This document shows positions 48,408-58,299 of a stretch of DNA of 64,000 nt, piece after piece. The position numbers and the translations under genes were made by a program. The stretch covers positions 87,927 through 151,926 of the forward strand of contig JACZTL010000004.1 in assembly GCA_022573715.1 (NCBI GenBank), in the 5' to 3' direction. The stretch's first letter is position 1; every line of letters begins with the position of its first letter. Source of the DNA: Bacteroidota bacterium (GTDB lineage Bacteria; Bacteroidota; Ignavibacteria; Ignavibacteriales; Ignavibacteriaceae). The notes below the pieces were generated by a model. That model was given only the letters and a program-made list of their open reading frames with translations, was not told where the DNA came from and did no database searches.

Positions 48408-48473
48408 TCAAGAAAAAAAGTTAAAGTTAAAAATATTATTCTTGATTTGATAATAATATATTTGTAATATAAT

Positions 48474-51400
48474 TTAAGCGTGATGCATAAATATCTTTTC
48501 TAAAGTAGATATCATCTTTTCTCGAAAGATAGGTTTTGAAATAAAATCTTCAAATCCCGTTGCAATAAATTTTTCTCTATCTCCCGGTAATACATAAGCA
48601 GTTACGGCAATAATAGGTGTATTTTCATAACCTGGCATTTTTTTGATTATCCTTAATGCGTCCAAACCATTGTATTCACCTTGAAGATTTATATCCATAA
48701 CTATAAAATTAAAATTTTCTGAATCTAGTAAAGGCAAAGCTTCTTCAAAACTAACTGCATATTTAATTTCTTTTAGTCCCTTCAATTGAACTTTAAACAA
48801 TATTTGCGAGTCAACCTGGTCTTCTATATAAAGACACTTAAGCTCAGATAAGTCAAAGTCTGATACAGGAGTAGTTACTTCCTCCGTTATCGGTGATTCA
48901 TCTTCTATTGTATCTATTTGGAATGATTCTTCAGTTGTAATAGGCGATGATTTTTCTTCTGCTAAAATAACCGGTTCTTCTATTTCTTCTGTAGTTTTTT
49001 CTCTGGCTATTTCACTAGGCTCTATTTCTTTTTTGACTTCAGGAGATTTAACTTTTTCTACTTTTTGTTCTATATCAAATTTAAGAGGAAATACGAAACC
49101 ACAATTCTTGGTGCCAGTTTCATCTTTATGGAATTTCCCTTTTAACAATTTTAATAAAGCTTTTGTAAAACGAATTGTTAACACAGATAATCCGAAAACA
49201 TCAGATGAAACTTCTTCTTTTTGAGAAAATAAGTCAACAACTTTCTTATAAAGTTCTTCGGATAAAGAAGCGTAGCTATCTTTTATTGATATTAAGAAAC
49301 TATCCTCTCCAAATGAAACTGTAGAAAAATATAACTTTTCTCCAGTACTTAATTTTGAGATTATTTTAAATAACAAAAATGCAAGAGTTTGAAATCTTTG
49401 TAGATCTGTTTCAAAATTTAATGAAGATGATATTTTCCCGTATGCAAATTCTTTTTTCTCTGTATCTTCAATTTCACCATTCTTTTTCTGTAGATTATCA
49501 ATAATCTCGGTTATTTCTACATTTGTAATATTAAGCTGTACATCATCATTTAAAATATTAGAGTAATCAATTACAGAATTCATCGTATCCAATAATCTTT
49601 CTCTGTTTTGATCAATAATTTTTGTCGTCTCTTTTTGCTCTGGTGTTAAATCTTTAATATTGTCAGTAAGATCTTGTATGAATCCTAATATTACATTTAT
49701 AGGTGTTAAAATTTCATGAAAGAGACTTGAAAAGAATAATGAATCTACTTGTTGTTTATCATTAGAAAAAGATTCAGATGTTCTATCTACAACTATTTGT
49801 TTAACAATATCTTTCTTAATAATACCAACAATAGTAAATGTATCAATATTACCTTCAAAATCAAAAATCGGTGTGGCTGTTAGTTCTGCCTGGACAGGTT
49901 TACCTCCATTTTTTCTAAACTTTGCTTGTATATTTATAGGGTCCAGTTTTTTAGATTTGAATATATTGTTATTTATATTACTTCTGTCTTCATCAATAAA
50001 GAGTGACACAAAAGATTCACCCACTATTTTTTTATCTGTAGTATTTAACAGTTTTAATGCTTTATTATTTGCAAATTTAATAAATCCTGTATTGTCTGTT
50101 GTAAACAGCAAATCTGTTGTATTGTCAAATACTGCTTTATACTCTTGTTTTTCCATTTCAAGAGATAAATTTTTTGTAACATCTTTTATAATATTAAAAT
50201 GTGCTTCTTTGCCTTGGTATGTAAAAGTGATCTTACTTATTTCAACGAAAATAATTGATCCGTCTTTTTTTCTATGTCTGTAAGGTCCTCTAAATTGTGT
50301 ACTTCGTAATTGCTTATCCGAAGATGATTCCAACAATGTCTGTATATCTTCCGGAGTATAAAGGTCTGTTAGATCCATTTGCAGGAATTCATCTTTCCTG
50401 AATCCGTACAAGTCTATAGCAGCTTCATTAACTTCAAGAAATTTTAAATCATCCTTATCATAAATAAATATTGGTTCAGGATTATTTTGTATTAAAATAT
50501 CAAACATTTTTCCTTTTCTTTTTAATAAGCTTTCAAAATCATCCGTATTTACTACTGGACTTGCTTCAAAAATAAAGCCGTTAACTTTTGTTTTTTCAAA
50601 CTTTAATTTATGTAAAACTACTTCAAAGGATTTTCTTTTTTCATTATCATCTTTTTTATTAACAATTAAGCTGTACTTTTCACTCACCAAAGGAGATTCA
50701 AGAAAAGAATTAATTTTATCGATTATCTCAGATGCAAAAATTTCACTAAATTGTAATTTTTTTCTACCTTTTAATTTACCTAAAAATAATTTACGAAAAT
50801 GTTCACTTTTTTGTTTAAGAAAACCGGCTTTGTCAAATAACGCTAATGGTCTTGGATATTCATCTAATAATTTCGGATTTAAATTAAAAAAGTCAGCCCC
50901 TGTTATCTTTATTTCCTTCTCTATAATTTTTTGAGTTACACATATTATCGCAATAACATTATTATCAGCGTCATTAAGGGGAATTTGTATTGTTTGACAA
51001 TTTTGGAACTGTAATAATGATTTTACAGGAGCCCCTTCAACTATTACGCAATTTAAGGAATCATTTATATAATCATCAATAGATTTGTAAAAATTTATAA
51101 GGTGAGCAGGTATAAAATCGTTAAAATTCTGCCCTTCTAAAATGGTGGAGTTTACTCCGAGTTTTTCTGAAAATTTTTTATTTACTAAATTAAGATTACC
51201 TGAATTATCTTTAATCCAAAATAGTTCACTCAGTTTGTCTACATCTTTTCTTAATTTTTCCTTTCCTATAAAAGTAAAGGGATACAACGATTTAATTTCT
51301 TCAATAATTGTTAAAATCTGTTTGTTGTTAATCAAGTTTTTATAATCTTCGCTTTTAACATTAATACCTGTAATTCCCTGAGATTTTATTGAAAGCTCTA

Positions 51401-51758
51401 CAGATTTAAATGAACAGAATATTAATAATTCGCCTTTTTCAGTATAGGAAGTTAATGTTACTTTTGATTTTATTTTCTTTCCGTTTGTTAATTGTAAATC
51501 AATTAATTTTGCTTGAATTTCTCCAGTGGAAAGATGCTCGTTAAAAATCTCGTTAAACTTATCAGAGGAATGTTCGTCAAAGAAATAAAATATTTTTTTG
51601 TTTTTTTCAGGGAATTGTAAGAGATTGTCAGCAGCTTCATTACAAAATAAAATTCTCCCTTTTCGGTCAAGTACCAAAAACGGGGAACGTAAATTTTGAC
51701 CTAAAGCTGAAAATAGTTCAAGATTTATTTTAAATTTCGCTTCCACATTACCAATCAT
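48474..51758 (-). CDS. Multi-PAS histidine-kinase-like protein with C-terminal receiver and degenerate ATPase domain
   Basis: 1094 residues, soluble. Several PAS-like domains are visible (about 15-120, 165-280, 295-400, 412-530 and 535-655; clearest are 412-530 and 535-655). H681 is in FHEILTPINVILGF, the HisKA phospho-acceptor. The ATPase region (about 770-895) lacks its motifs: the N-box Asn is Lys798 (FLLFKIISK), the G1 box is DSYAS instead of DxGxG, and the G2 glycines are lost. An acidic linker (about 900-965) leads to a receiver domain with D1022 (IVMDINLQGEYNG). It is 58 bp downstream of the FN3 lipoprotein gene on the same strand and is probably the last gene of the polysaccharide cluster. 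It may be a phosphotransfer or sensor protein served by another kinase. Confidence 0.85.
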   Translation of the reverse strand: MIGNVEAKFKINLELFSALGQNLRSPFLVLDRKGRILFCNEAADNLLQFPEKNKKIFYFFDEHSSDKFNEIFNEHLSTGEIQAKLIDLQLTNGKKIKSKVTLTSYTEKGELLIFCSFKSVELSIKSQGITGINVKSEDYKNLINNKQILTIIEEIKSLYPFTFIGKEKLRKDVDKLSELFWIKDNSGNLNLVNKKFSEKLGVNSTILEGQNFNDFIPAHLINFYKSIDDYINDSLNCVIVEGAPVKSLLQFQNCQTIQIPLNDADNNVIAIICVTQKIIEKEIKITGADFFNLNPKLLDEYPRPLALFDKAGFLKQKSEHFRKLFLGKLKGRKKLQFSEIFASEIIDKINSFLESPLVSEKYSLIVNKKDDNEKRKSFEVVLHKLKFEKTKVNGFIFEASPVVNTDDFESLLKRKGKMFDILIQNNPEPIFIYDKDDLKFLEVNEAAIDLYGFRKDEFLQMDLTDLYTPEDIQTLLESSSDKQLRSTQFRGPYRHRKKDGSIIFVEISKITFTYQGKEAHFNIIKDVTKNLSLEMEKQEYKAVFDNTTDLLFTTDNTGFIKFANNKALKLLNTTDKKIVGESFVSLFIDEDRSNINNNIFKSKKLDPINIQAKFRKNGGKPVQAELTATPIFDFEGNIDTFTIVGIIKKDIVKQIVVDRTSESFSNDKQQVDSLFFSSLFHEILTPINVILGFIQDLTDNIKDLTPEQKETTKIIDQNRERLLDTMNSVIDYSNILNDDVQLNITNVEITEIIDNLQKKNGEIEDTEKKEFAYGKISSSLNFETDLQRFQTLAFLLFKIISKLSTGEKLYFSTVSFGEDSFLISIKDSYASLSEELYKKVVDLFSQKEEVSSDVFGLSVLTIRFTKALLKLLKGKFHKDETGTKNCGFVFPLKFDIEQKVEKVKSPEVKKEIEPSEIAREKTTEEIEEPVILAEEKSSPITTEESFQIDTIEDESPITEEVTTPVSDFDLSELKCLYIEDQVDSQILFKVQLKGLKEIKYAVSFEEALPLLDSENFNFIVMDINLQGEYNGLDALRIIKKMPGYENTPIIAVTAYVLPGDREKFIATGFEDFISKPIFREKMISTLEKIFMHHA

Positions 51759-51816
51759 TAACTATTATTGAAAATATACATATTATAATAAGTTTAAATA
51801 CTGGGATTTAAACTTA

Positions 51817-52824
51817 TTACAATTGAGTTGTAACAGAAGCTACATTTGACCAAGAAGAATCTGTATTAGAATATGCTTTTATTCTGTAAAGAAATTCGTG
51901 TCCACCTGCCAAACCTTTAGTATCGTCAGTAAATGTTGTTATATTACTGGGAACAGTAGCAATAGTTTCGAATTTAGACCAAACTGTCCAGTTATCATTT
52001 CTTTCAATTTTAAAATAATTCTCATTATAACTATTGTCTTGCCAGATTAATTTAACAACAGTAGAACTTAGTGCAACGCCTGACAAGTTAGTCGGTGGAG
52101 CAATTCCACCCGAGCCGCCACCGCCACCTGCACCTGCTGTATTTACTTCATCGCTAAATTCTGAAAAACCAAATTTATTTTGTCCTCTTACCTTATAATA
52201 ATAAACCATATTAGGGAAAAGACCATTATCATTTACGTTAAATGTACCTGGGGGTAATGGACCTAATATTTTAATATAATCCGCTGTAAATCCGTCTCTT
52301 CTCCATACTTCATAGGATACTTCATTTTGAGGATTGTCTTGCCATGAAATATTAAATGAATTAGTTGAAGGTCCCTGTAACATTAATAATTTTACATCGA
52401 ATGGTTTGCTGGGTTTAATTCTCGGTTCCGTAATTACAATGTTTACCATTGTATCACTAGTTGCTGACGTACCGTTTGTATCATAATATTTAAGGAAATA
52501 ACTAAAAGTTAAATTTATTAAAGATGGATCAAATTGAAAAGCCAAAGCATTTGAAATAGGATCTCTATTTACTCTATAATTGATAACATATTTATTATTA
52601 ATATATAATTCGACCATATCTACAGCTTCTACTTGAGTTATGGTATATTTAATTGATGTAAATTCATAACCTACTGAATCATTGGAAATCGGTGAAAAAA
52701 TTTTAATACTCCCTTTTTCCTTAAACTCAAGAGAATCGGGAGAAGTAGGAGAATTTACACAACCGACAAAGTTGATTGACAATGCGATAATAAAAGTAGT
52801 TAAATATTTAATTTTCATTTTCAT
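51817..52824 (-). CDS. Lipoprotein with two fibronectin type III domains
   Basis: 335 residues. The lipobox is FVGC with Cys22 as the likely lipidation site. After a beta-rich domain (about 35-135, with FSPISNDSVGYEF), two FN3 domains follow at about 142-235 (SFNISWQDNPQNEVSYEVWR) and 243-335 (VVKLIWQDNSYNENYFKIER), joined by a short Gly-rich linker. Such domains bind proteins or polysaccharide at the surface. It is in the polysaccharide cluster, 22 bp after the deacetylase-like gene, so a role in anchoring or assembling the polymer is plausible but inferred. Confidence 0.82.
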   Translation of the reverse strand: MKMKIKYLTTFIIALSINFVGCVNSPTSPDSLEFKEKGSIKIFSPISNDSVGYEFTSIKYTITQVEAVDMVELYINNKYVINYRVNRDPISNALAFQFDPSLINLTFSYFLKYYDTNGTSATSDTMVNIVITEPRIKPSKPFDVKLLMLQGPSTNSFNISWQDNPQNEVSYEVWRRDGFTADYIKILGPLPPGTFNVNDNGLFPNMVYYYKVRGQNKFGFSEFSDEVNTAGAGGGGGSGGIAPPTNLSGVALSSTVVKLIWQDNSYNENYFKIERNDNWTVWSKFETIATVPSNITTFTDDTKGLAGGHEFLYRIKAYSNTDSSWSNVASVTTQL

Positions 52825-52846
52825 AATTTACCTTAAATATATAATA

Positions 52847-54748
52847 TCAAGAATTGGGTAGTGTATAATCTAAATAATATGTACGAGATTCACCTTTTTC
52901 TAAATCATTTATGTACAGATAAACAATATTATTTACTTTATCATATTCATATTTAGCTAACTTTGTGCCTATAATTTCTGAACTTAGCGAAACTCTTCTT
53001 GCAGGTTGATTTAGATCAACTTTTACAACTAAACTATTAACGGTTTGATCACCTGGATTAGAAACAGTAACAACTGTTCTATTTTCACCTCTTGGTTCTA
53101 CCCTTACTTCAACGTTATCTTTTCTTTCAAACCATCTGCTTAATTCGGATGCCGTAGTTATCCAAAAGTTTTTTCTTTTTAATTCTTTAATAACTTTTCT
53201 AACAACACCAATATTTTCAGGTTTACATTGATATTCCGTATGCATTTTAAATACATATAATCCACCTTCAAACAATATTCTATCAATATCTTCTTGATAT
53301 GTATATAATTGGTAGTTAGGTAAAGTTAAACCAAAATCTCTAATAACTTCATAATCGTCACGTGCTGTTTTAGTTATTGATATAAGTCTCTCATCACCGC
53401 GTATTATTGTTTTTGGAACCGATCTATCCGTTAATGAATCAGTAATAACAAACTTATATTTTGCATCAATTAGAGCCTGAATAGTATTTTCATCAAATAA
53501 ACCGTAGTAAGGTATAGCCCCGGTTACAGACTTACCTGTAACAGATTCTAAGATCAATTTTGCACTATTTAGTTTTTCTAATTGTGTGTTATAATCATCT
53601 AAGCTGTTGGATGTATCATTAATAGATGCTAAATAACCAATATCTACTAATGCTCCTACATCTCCATATCTAGCTAGGGTTTTGACTAATTTTTTGTTTT
53701 GTTCAGCTCTATAAGGATCTACAAAAAATGTTGCTCTTACTCTTTCTGATTTTAATACACTTAGTAAGTTATTGATATTATAAATATCATGAGAAAGAAT
53801 AGGTGTAATAATGGCAGCAGCTTTATATCCTCTTGGCCATTCATTATAATATGCAAGTGGTTTGTATGTTAACCAATTGATAGAATTATTGAATAGTCTG
53901 TCAAAGAAAATATAATCTTCTTGCACACCAATAACAGAGTTTATCTCAAATCCCATCCAGACAAATCTACCTTTCCCGTAATTTCCGTAGACTATACCTG
54001 CCGTATGTAAAATATTCTCTCTTGCCAAACCGTTTTCAAGTCTGTAGTTATACCAGAAGCTTACTTGTACGGTTCTTGGATCCATGACTTCCGCAGCAAT
54101 TGGTTTATCCCAAGTGGCAACTTTTAATGGAAATCCTGTAGGAATATTTGCAGTTATTGGTAATCCACCTCGTATAGTGTGGATTTTTGTAAAGTCATCA
54201 TTTTTTATTGATTTAACAAAATTAATCCCAAATACTTTATTAAAGAATTGCCAGCCTCTCCATTTGCCGTCATCTGAGTAAGAAGCTGTACCACTTGTTG
54301 CAAAGACGCTACCGCCTCTGTCAATATATTTTTTTAGGTTTACAACTTCCCTTCCACTTAATGATTTAGAGCCTGGAAGAACAATTAAGCCGTACTTATA
54401 ATGTTGACCTAACTCAATTGTTTCATCAGAAATGATATCATAAAGATTATTGGAATTATCAAGAAACTTTTTCCATGTGGTTATATTATCATTTAACCAA
54501 GTGCTACCTTCAGGTAACATGTTTTCAGTGTATTGAGAATAAAGTATTGCAATATGTGGTTTTCCTTTGGCAAACGCACTTTTTACTATCTTAGGACTCG
54601 GAATAAGATTATCAGTATTAAATTTTCCGAATACACCACGAAGGATAAAGTAATAAGTTAATAATGCTCCAATCACGAAGATTAACCCGCTTAATATGAT
54701 TAATCCTTGATTAATTCCGCCTTTTCTTTTGTTGGATGTTATTTCCAC
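52847..54748 (-). CDS. Periplasmic GATase-like plus NodB-like protein lacking deacetylase metal ligands
   Basis: 633 residues. One membrane helix (about 15-38) anchors it, with the rest probably periplasmic. Residues 63-290 are a flavodoxin/ThuA-like domain (HIAILYSQYTENMLPEG, YGLIVLPGSKSLSGREV). Residues 305-540 follow the NodB polysaccharide-deacetylase fold. The expected TFDDG motif is replaced by AIITPILSHD, the HxxxH site by VGALVDIGYL, and the RPPYG motif by GAIPYYG, so metal-dependent deacetylation looks lost. A beta-sandwich ends the protein. It sits where PgaB would be and overlaps the start-side small membrane gene by 10 bp. It probably binds or guides the polymer. Confidence 0.75.
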   Translation of the reverse strand: MEITSNKRKGGINQGLIILSGLIFVIGALLTYYFILRGVFGKFNTDNLIPSPKIVKSAFAKGKPHIAILYSQYTENMLPEGSTWLNDNITTWKKFLDNSNNLYDIISDETIELGQHYKYGLIVLPGSKSLSGREVVNLKKYIDRGGSVFATSGTASYSDDGKWRGWQFFNKVFGINFVKSIKNDDFTKIHTIRGGLPITANIPTGFPLKVATWDKPIAAEVMDPRTVQVSFWYNYRLENGLARENILHTAGIVYGNYGKGRFVWMGFEINSVIGVQEDYIFFDRLFNNSINWLTYKPLAYYNEWPRGYKAAAIITPILSHDIYNINNLLSVLKSERVRATFFVDPYRAEQNKKLVKTLARYGDVGALVDIGYLASINDTSNSLDDYNTQLEKLNSAKLILESVTGKSVTGAIPYYGLFDENTIQALIDAKYKFVITDSLTDRSVPKTIIRGDERLISITKTARDDYEVIRDFGLTLPNYQLYTYQEDIDRILFEGGLYVFKMHTEYQCKPENIGVVRKVIKELKRKNFWITTASELSRWFERKDNVEVRVEPRGENRTVVTVSNPGDQTVNSLVVKVDLNQPARRVSLSSEIIGTKLAKYEYDKVNNIVYLYINDLEKGESRTYYLDYTLPNS

Positions 54749-55155
54749 TTTAATGCTCCTGCATTTACATCTTCTTTAGCTGACACATAACCCTCAGAAG
54801 TATATTTCATAAATTTAGAATCTCTTGGGCTCTGTGTGGCCGGAACTCCAACTCTTGATTGTAACGGTTTTGCTTCCGGTCTAAATTGTTGTTGAATAAA
54901 TATTGGCTGTGGTTGAGGGCCACTGCTTTCTATTGGCTGTTGAACAACAACCTGTGCAGGTGCTCTTTCAACTTCACGAACAGGTGTAGCTACTGGAGTT
55001 ACTAGTTCAGCTCTAACCTCAGAAGGTTCGGCTGCCACATATAGTTCTCCTCTGCTTTCTCTAATTTTATAGAGTATATAAGCACCTATTGCCAATATAA
55101 AAGTACTTATCGTAGCAACAAGGATTATTGTCGATAGAATCGGTATAAGTTCCAT
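54739..55155 (-). CDS. Small one-helix membrane protein, possible synthase partner
   Basis: 138 residues. A single membrane helix (about 5-28, IPILSTIILVATISTFILAIG) is followed by a long Pro/Gln/Val-rich cytosolic or periplasmic tail (PAQVVVQQP, PQPQPIFIQQQ). No family is recognised. Position between the GT2 synthase and the NodB-like gene, with a 10-bp overlap, is that of PgaD or a similar partner subunit of a synthase, but no sequence resemblance is claimed. Confidence 0.65.
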   Translation of the reverse strand: MELIPILSTIILVATISTFILAIGAYILYKIRESRGELYVAAEPSEVRAELVTPVATPVREVERAPAQVVVQQPIESSGPQPQPIFIQQQFRPEAKPLQSRVGVPATQSPRDSKFMKYTSEGYVSAKEDVNAGALKWK

Positions 55156-55187
55156 GAGTTACCTCTTTTAAATAAATTAATTAATTA

Positions 55188-56588
55188 TTATGATTTTAAA
55201 GCTCCAACTCGTTCTAATTTTCCCCAGGACATTCTAATGCCTAAGAATTCTTCTACTGTTGACATCACTTTACTAACATCAATTATAAGAATGAACACCA
55301 TTCTATATATTAAAGAATATGGTACGAGTCTAAATTCTTCTTTTTCTACTGCTATACAGTATAAGGCTGTTACTAAGTCTAACAGACATAATCCTGCCCA
55401 CCAGAAGAAAATTAGCGATGTAAATCCGAAGAATATTGCAGCAACTATAAAGAACACATTTGCAGCTATATTCATTACTGGCCAAATAAGTGCTTCGTAG
55501 ACCATTGTCCACATAATAAATGTGTCACCAAAGTTAATTGTAGGATTTATCATCAATTTTTTATGCTTTCTAATTGACTGAATAATTCCTCTTGTCCATC
55601 TGTATCTCTGCTTTAACAATTCATGCAACTTTTCGGGAGCTTCAGTATAGGAGATAGAGTTTGGTTCATAGTATATTTTCCAGCCGTTTGCTAAAATTTT
55701 TAAAGTAAGATCTGCATCTTCAGCGAATGTATCGCTTGAATAAAAACCTGCTTCTTCAATTGCTTTTTTCCTGAATAAGCCGATAGGACCAGGAATTATA
55801 TTTACTAAATTAACAAAGCTCTGTGCACTTCTTGCCATATTAAGACCTTCTATATACTCAAGAGCTTGCAAATCTGTTAATAATTTACCTCTGTTAATTA
55901 CTTTTACATTACCTGCAACAGCTCCTATTTCAGGATTGCTAAAGTGTCTTACAGCTACTTTTATAGAATCAGGCGCTAACTGAGAGTCACCGTCCATACA
56001 TAGAACAATTTCAGCTTTTGAATATTTAATTCCGGCATTTAAAGCTTGTGCTTTGCCTCCGTTAGGTTTATTTATTAAAGAAATTTTAATATCGGAAAGC
56101 CTACCTTTTTGATAGCCAACTAAAGCTTCAGTAACTTTCTTTGTATTATCTGTAGAGCCGTCATTAATTATGATAATTTCATAATTTGAGTAATTAAGGT
56201 CTAATAGTGATTTGATAGATTCCGTAACAACTTTTTCTTCGTTATAAACAGGAACAATAATAGATACAAACGGGAAGAACTCTGATGTTGGTTTGTATGT
56301 ATATTGATTAATATATAGATAAGCCATTATAAGAATTGCAAAATACCTAAATATCAACACAAACAAGAAGATTACTAATGCTACTATTGTAGTATATTCA
56401 AGCAAAGAACTTACATCAAGAACGGTTTGAGGTAAAGTATATATAATTATAAATAAAAGAATTAATGATAATAGACCGCTTATAAATATTCTTTTTAAAT
56501 ATTTTGAAGAGCTTTGAACATCATATTTCTTTTCTTTTTTGTTCTTTATTGTAAATGTAACTTTTTTAACTTTTTGGCTTAATTTCAT
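55188..56588 (-). CDS. Processive family 2 glycosyltransferase (PgaC/hyaluronan-synthase-like)
   Basis: 466 residues. Two N-terminal membrane helices (about 36-55 and 66-92), a cytoplasmic GT-A domain and further helices after about 350. All signature residues of a processive synthase are present: D143 (INDGSTDN), D199 and D201 (CMDGDS), D291 (FAEDADLT) and QRYRW at 327-331. It polymerises a nucleotide sugar and moves the chain across the inner membrane. The sugar is not readable from the sequence. No PilZ domain is seen, so second-messenger control, if any, must come from another protein. Confidence 0.9.
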   Translation of the reverse strand: MKLSQKVKKVTFTIKNKKEKKYDVQSSSKYLKRIFISGLLSLILLFIIIYTLPQTVLDVSSLLEYTTIVALVIFLFVLIFRYFAILIMAYLYINQYTYKPTSEFFPFVSIIVPVYNEEKVVTESIKSLLDLNYSNYEIIIINDGSTDNTKKVTEALVGYQKGRLSDIKISLINKPNGGKAQALNAGIKYSKAEIVLCMDGDSQLAPDSIKVAVRHFSNPEIGAVAGNVKVINRGKLLTDLQALEYIEGLNMARSAQSFVNLVNIIPGPIGLFRKKAIEEAGFYSSDTFAEDADLTLKILANGWKIYYEPNSISYTEAPEKLHELLKQRYRWTRGIIQSIRKHKKLMINPTINFGDTFIMWTMVYEALIWPVMNIAANVFFIVAAIFFGFTSLIFFWWAGLCLLDLVTALYCIAVEKEEFRLVPYSLIYRMVFILIIDVSKVMSTVEEFLGIRMSWGKLERVGALKS

Positions 56589-56755
56589 ATTATTTCTCTT
56601 TTTATATACTTAAATGACTTTATTTCAATTATAATGCCAGTTTAATTATTTGTTTTTTAATCATTTATAATCTTATTTTATTAAACGTTGTAATGCTTTA
56701 AGACTAATTTAATTCAAAATCTCAAAATAATACATTTATTAACATTTTTGTTCTA

Positions 56756-58153
56756 TTATTTCATTTTTTTATATTCTTTCATAAGAGCTTGAGTTATTAA
56801 ATCTGCTATTATTTTTCCACCTAAATTGGTTAAATGAACAAAATCTCTTAGAGCTAATGGTGGTCCAGCATTTACCCATCTGCTCATAGAGTTATTACCG
56901 CCCATAGCTTCAAAAAGGTTCCAAAATGCAATTTTTGTCTCAGTAGCAATTTCTTTTTGCAATTTTACTAACCGCAATACTTTTGGATCGGTAACAAATC
57001 TAGAATTTATTTTAATACTTTTATCCCCTACACTAACAAGTAAGATACTGGCTCCAGGAATTGCTCTCTTAAAGTGTTTAATAACTTTCAACATTTTATT
57101 TTTGTACCAAATTAAACTCGAAATAGGTAAAGTAGTAGCATTTATTCCAAAATTAATAATTACTAGCTTATAAGTGAGATATTTATCAAAATCTTTCATA
57201 ATTTTTTCATCAATATCAGTCAAAGTAACACCTGAACCTCCTTTAAATGAGAAATTATCTACATAAATGCCATTTCCGGTTTCCAAGCTTACGCCATAAA
57301 AATATGTGCCTGCTGCACTTCCGAAATTTATATCCAATGATTTTTCTAAATGAGGTGCATTAATGACTAATTGTTTAATACCTGAACCAGGTTGCAATTT
57401 TTTTGATATGAATTTCCCTTTCTCAAACGAATACTTAATTGTTGAAGAAGAATTAGCATTGCTGTAAAATATTCTTACAGTTTTAAAAGAACGTGAAGTT
57501 CTCATAAATTTTGTTGTTCGAAATTTAACTGTGCTGTTTCTAGTTGCTTTTGTAGTTAAACCACTAATTCCTATAGGAAAATGACTGCGGTTCCCCGTTG
57601 TAATTGATCCCATCTTCCAATCTCCAGTAACAGTTTGTCTTATAGTCCTTTTCATTCTTATATCATCAGGTTTTATTGAAAGGTATCCAATCCCGTCACC
57701 TCCAAATTTGTTTTGAAAATTTTGTCTTAAATTTTCTGAAATTACATCACCCAATAATATAGAATCCCCATAATGGGCAATTCTTATTTTCTTAGTTTTG
57801 ATTCCTTTTAAAGCTTTAAAGAATTTATAAAGTTCCTTAACATTACCTGTGATTGGTACAAATTTACCGTGAATTTTTTTTTGAATTTTGAGATATTCTT
57901 TTAACTCATCATTCAAGCTTATATTGTCTTTAGTATAATCTAAATATATTTTGCTGTCGGTATTTGCAGTACTACTATTATTTGTCTCATTTTCATTGCT
58001 TATTATATTAACAATTAATCCCTCATTTGTTATCTTGTAAAAATCTTTTTGTGCATTTGTAATATTTGAATAAAATACAAACATTAAAATGGACATGATT
58101 AGGAATAATTTGTTAGATGATAAAGTTAAATTTTCTTTAGAAGAAATAGCCAC
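56756..58153 (-). CDS. Exported SGNH/GDSL hydrolase, probable polysaccharide O-acetyl-modifying enzyme
   Basis: 465 residues with a signal helix at about 14-34 (NITNAQ). The SGNH block I is HYGDSIL with Ser131, block III is NFGINA, and block V is RDFVHLTN with Asp437 and His440, so the catalytic triad is intact. A beta-rich insertion (about 210-300) between blocks resembles a carbohydrate-binding module. Related enzymes add or remove O-acetyl groups on cell-surface polymers. It is encoded between the TPR exporter and the GT2 synthase, which supports a tailoring role. Acetyltransferase versus esterase cannot be decided. Confidence 0.78.
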   Translation of the reverse strand: MAISSKENLTLSSNKLFLIMSILMFVFYSNITNAQKDFYKITNEGLIVNIISNENETNNSSTANTDSKIYLDYTKDNISLNDELKEYLKIQKKIHGKFVPITGNVKELYKFFKALKGIKTKKIRIAHYGDSILLGDVISENLRQNFQNKFGGDGIGYLSIKPDDIRMKRTIRQTVTGDWKMGSITTGNRSHFPIGISGLTTKATRNSTVKFRTTKFMRTSRSFKTVRIFYSNANSSSTIKYSFEKGKFISKKLQPGSGIKQLVINAPHLEKSLDINFGSAAGTYFYGVSLETGNGIYVDNFSFKGGSGVTLTDIDEKIMKDFDKYLTYKLVIINFGINATTLPISSLIWYKNKMLKVIKHFKRAIPGASILLVSVGDKSIKINSRFVTDPKVLRLVKLQKEIATETKIAFWNLFEAMGGNNSMSRWVNAGPPLALRDFVHLTNLGGKIIADLITQALMKEYKKMK

Positions 58154-58199
58154 AAAAACCTCACAGAAATTTATTTGATTTAATATTTTTTATAAAAGC

Positions 58200-58241
58200 A
58201 ATATCCTGATTAATTTTGTTAATTTAATATTAAACAGGATA
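58200..58241. repeat. 8-bp inverted repeat between the SGNH and TPR genes
   Basis: ATATCCTG (58200-58207) is mirrored by CAGGATAT (58234-58241) with an AT-only loop of 26 bases, in the 146-bp gap downstream of the TPR gene. No T-run follows on the minus strand, so a terminator role is weak; it may be an operator or an mRNA hairpin. Confidence 0.35.
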
Positions 58242-58299
58242 TCACGATAAAAAATTATTTTATATTATATTTTAACTTACTACTATTCTTTTCCATATT

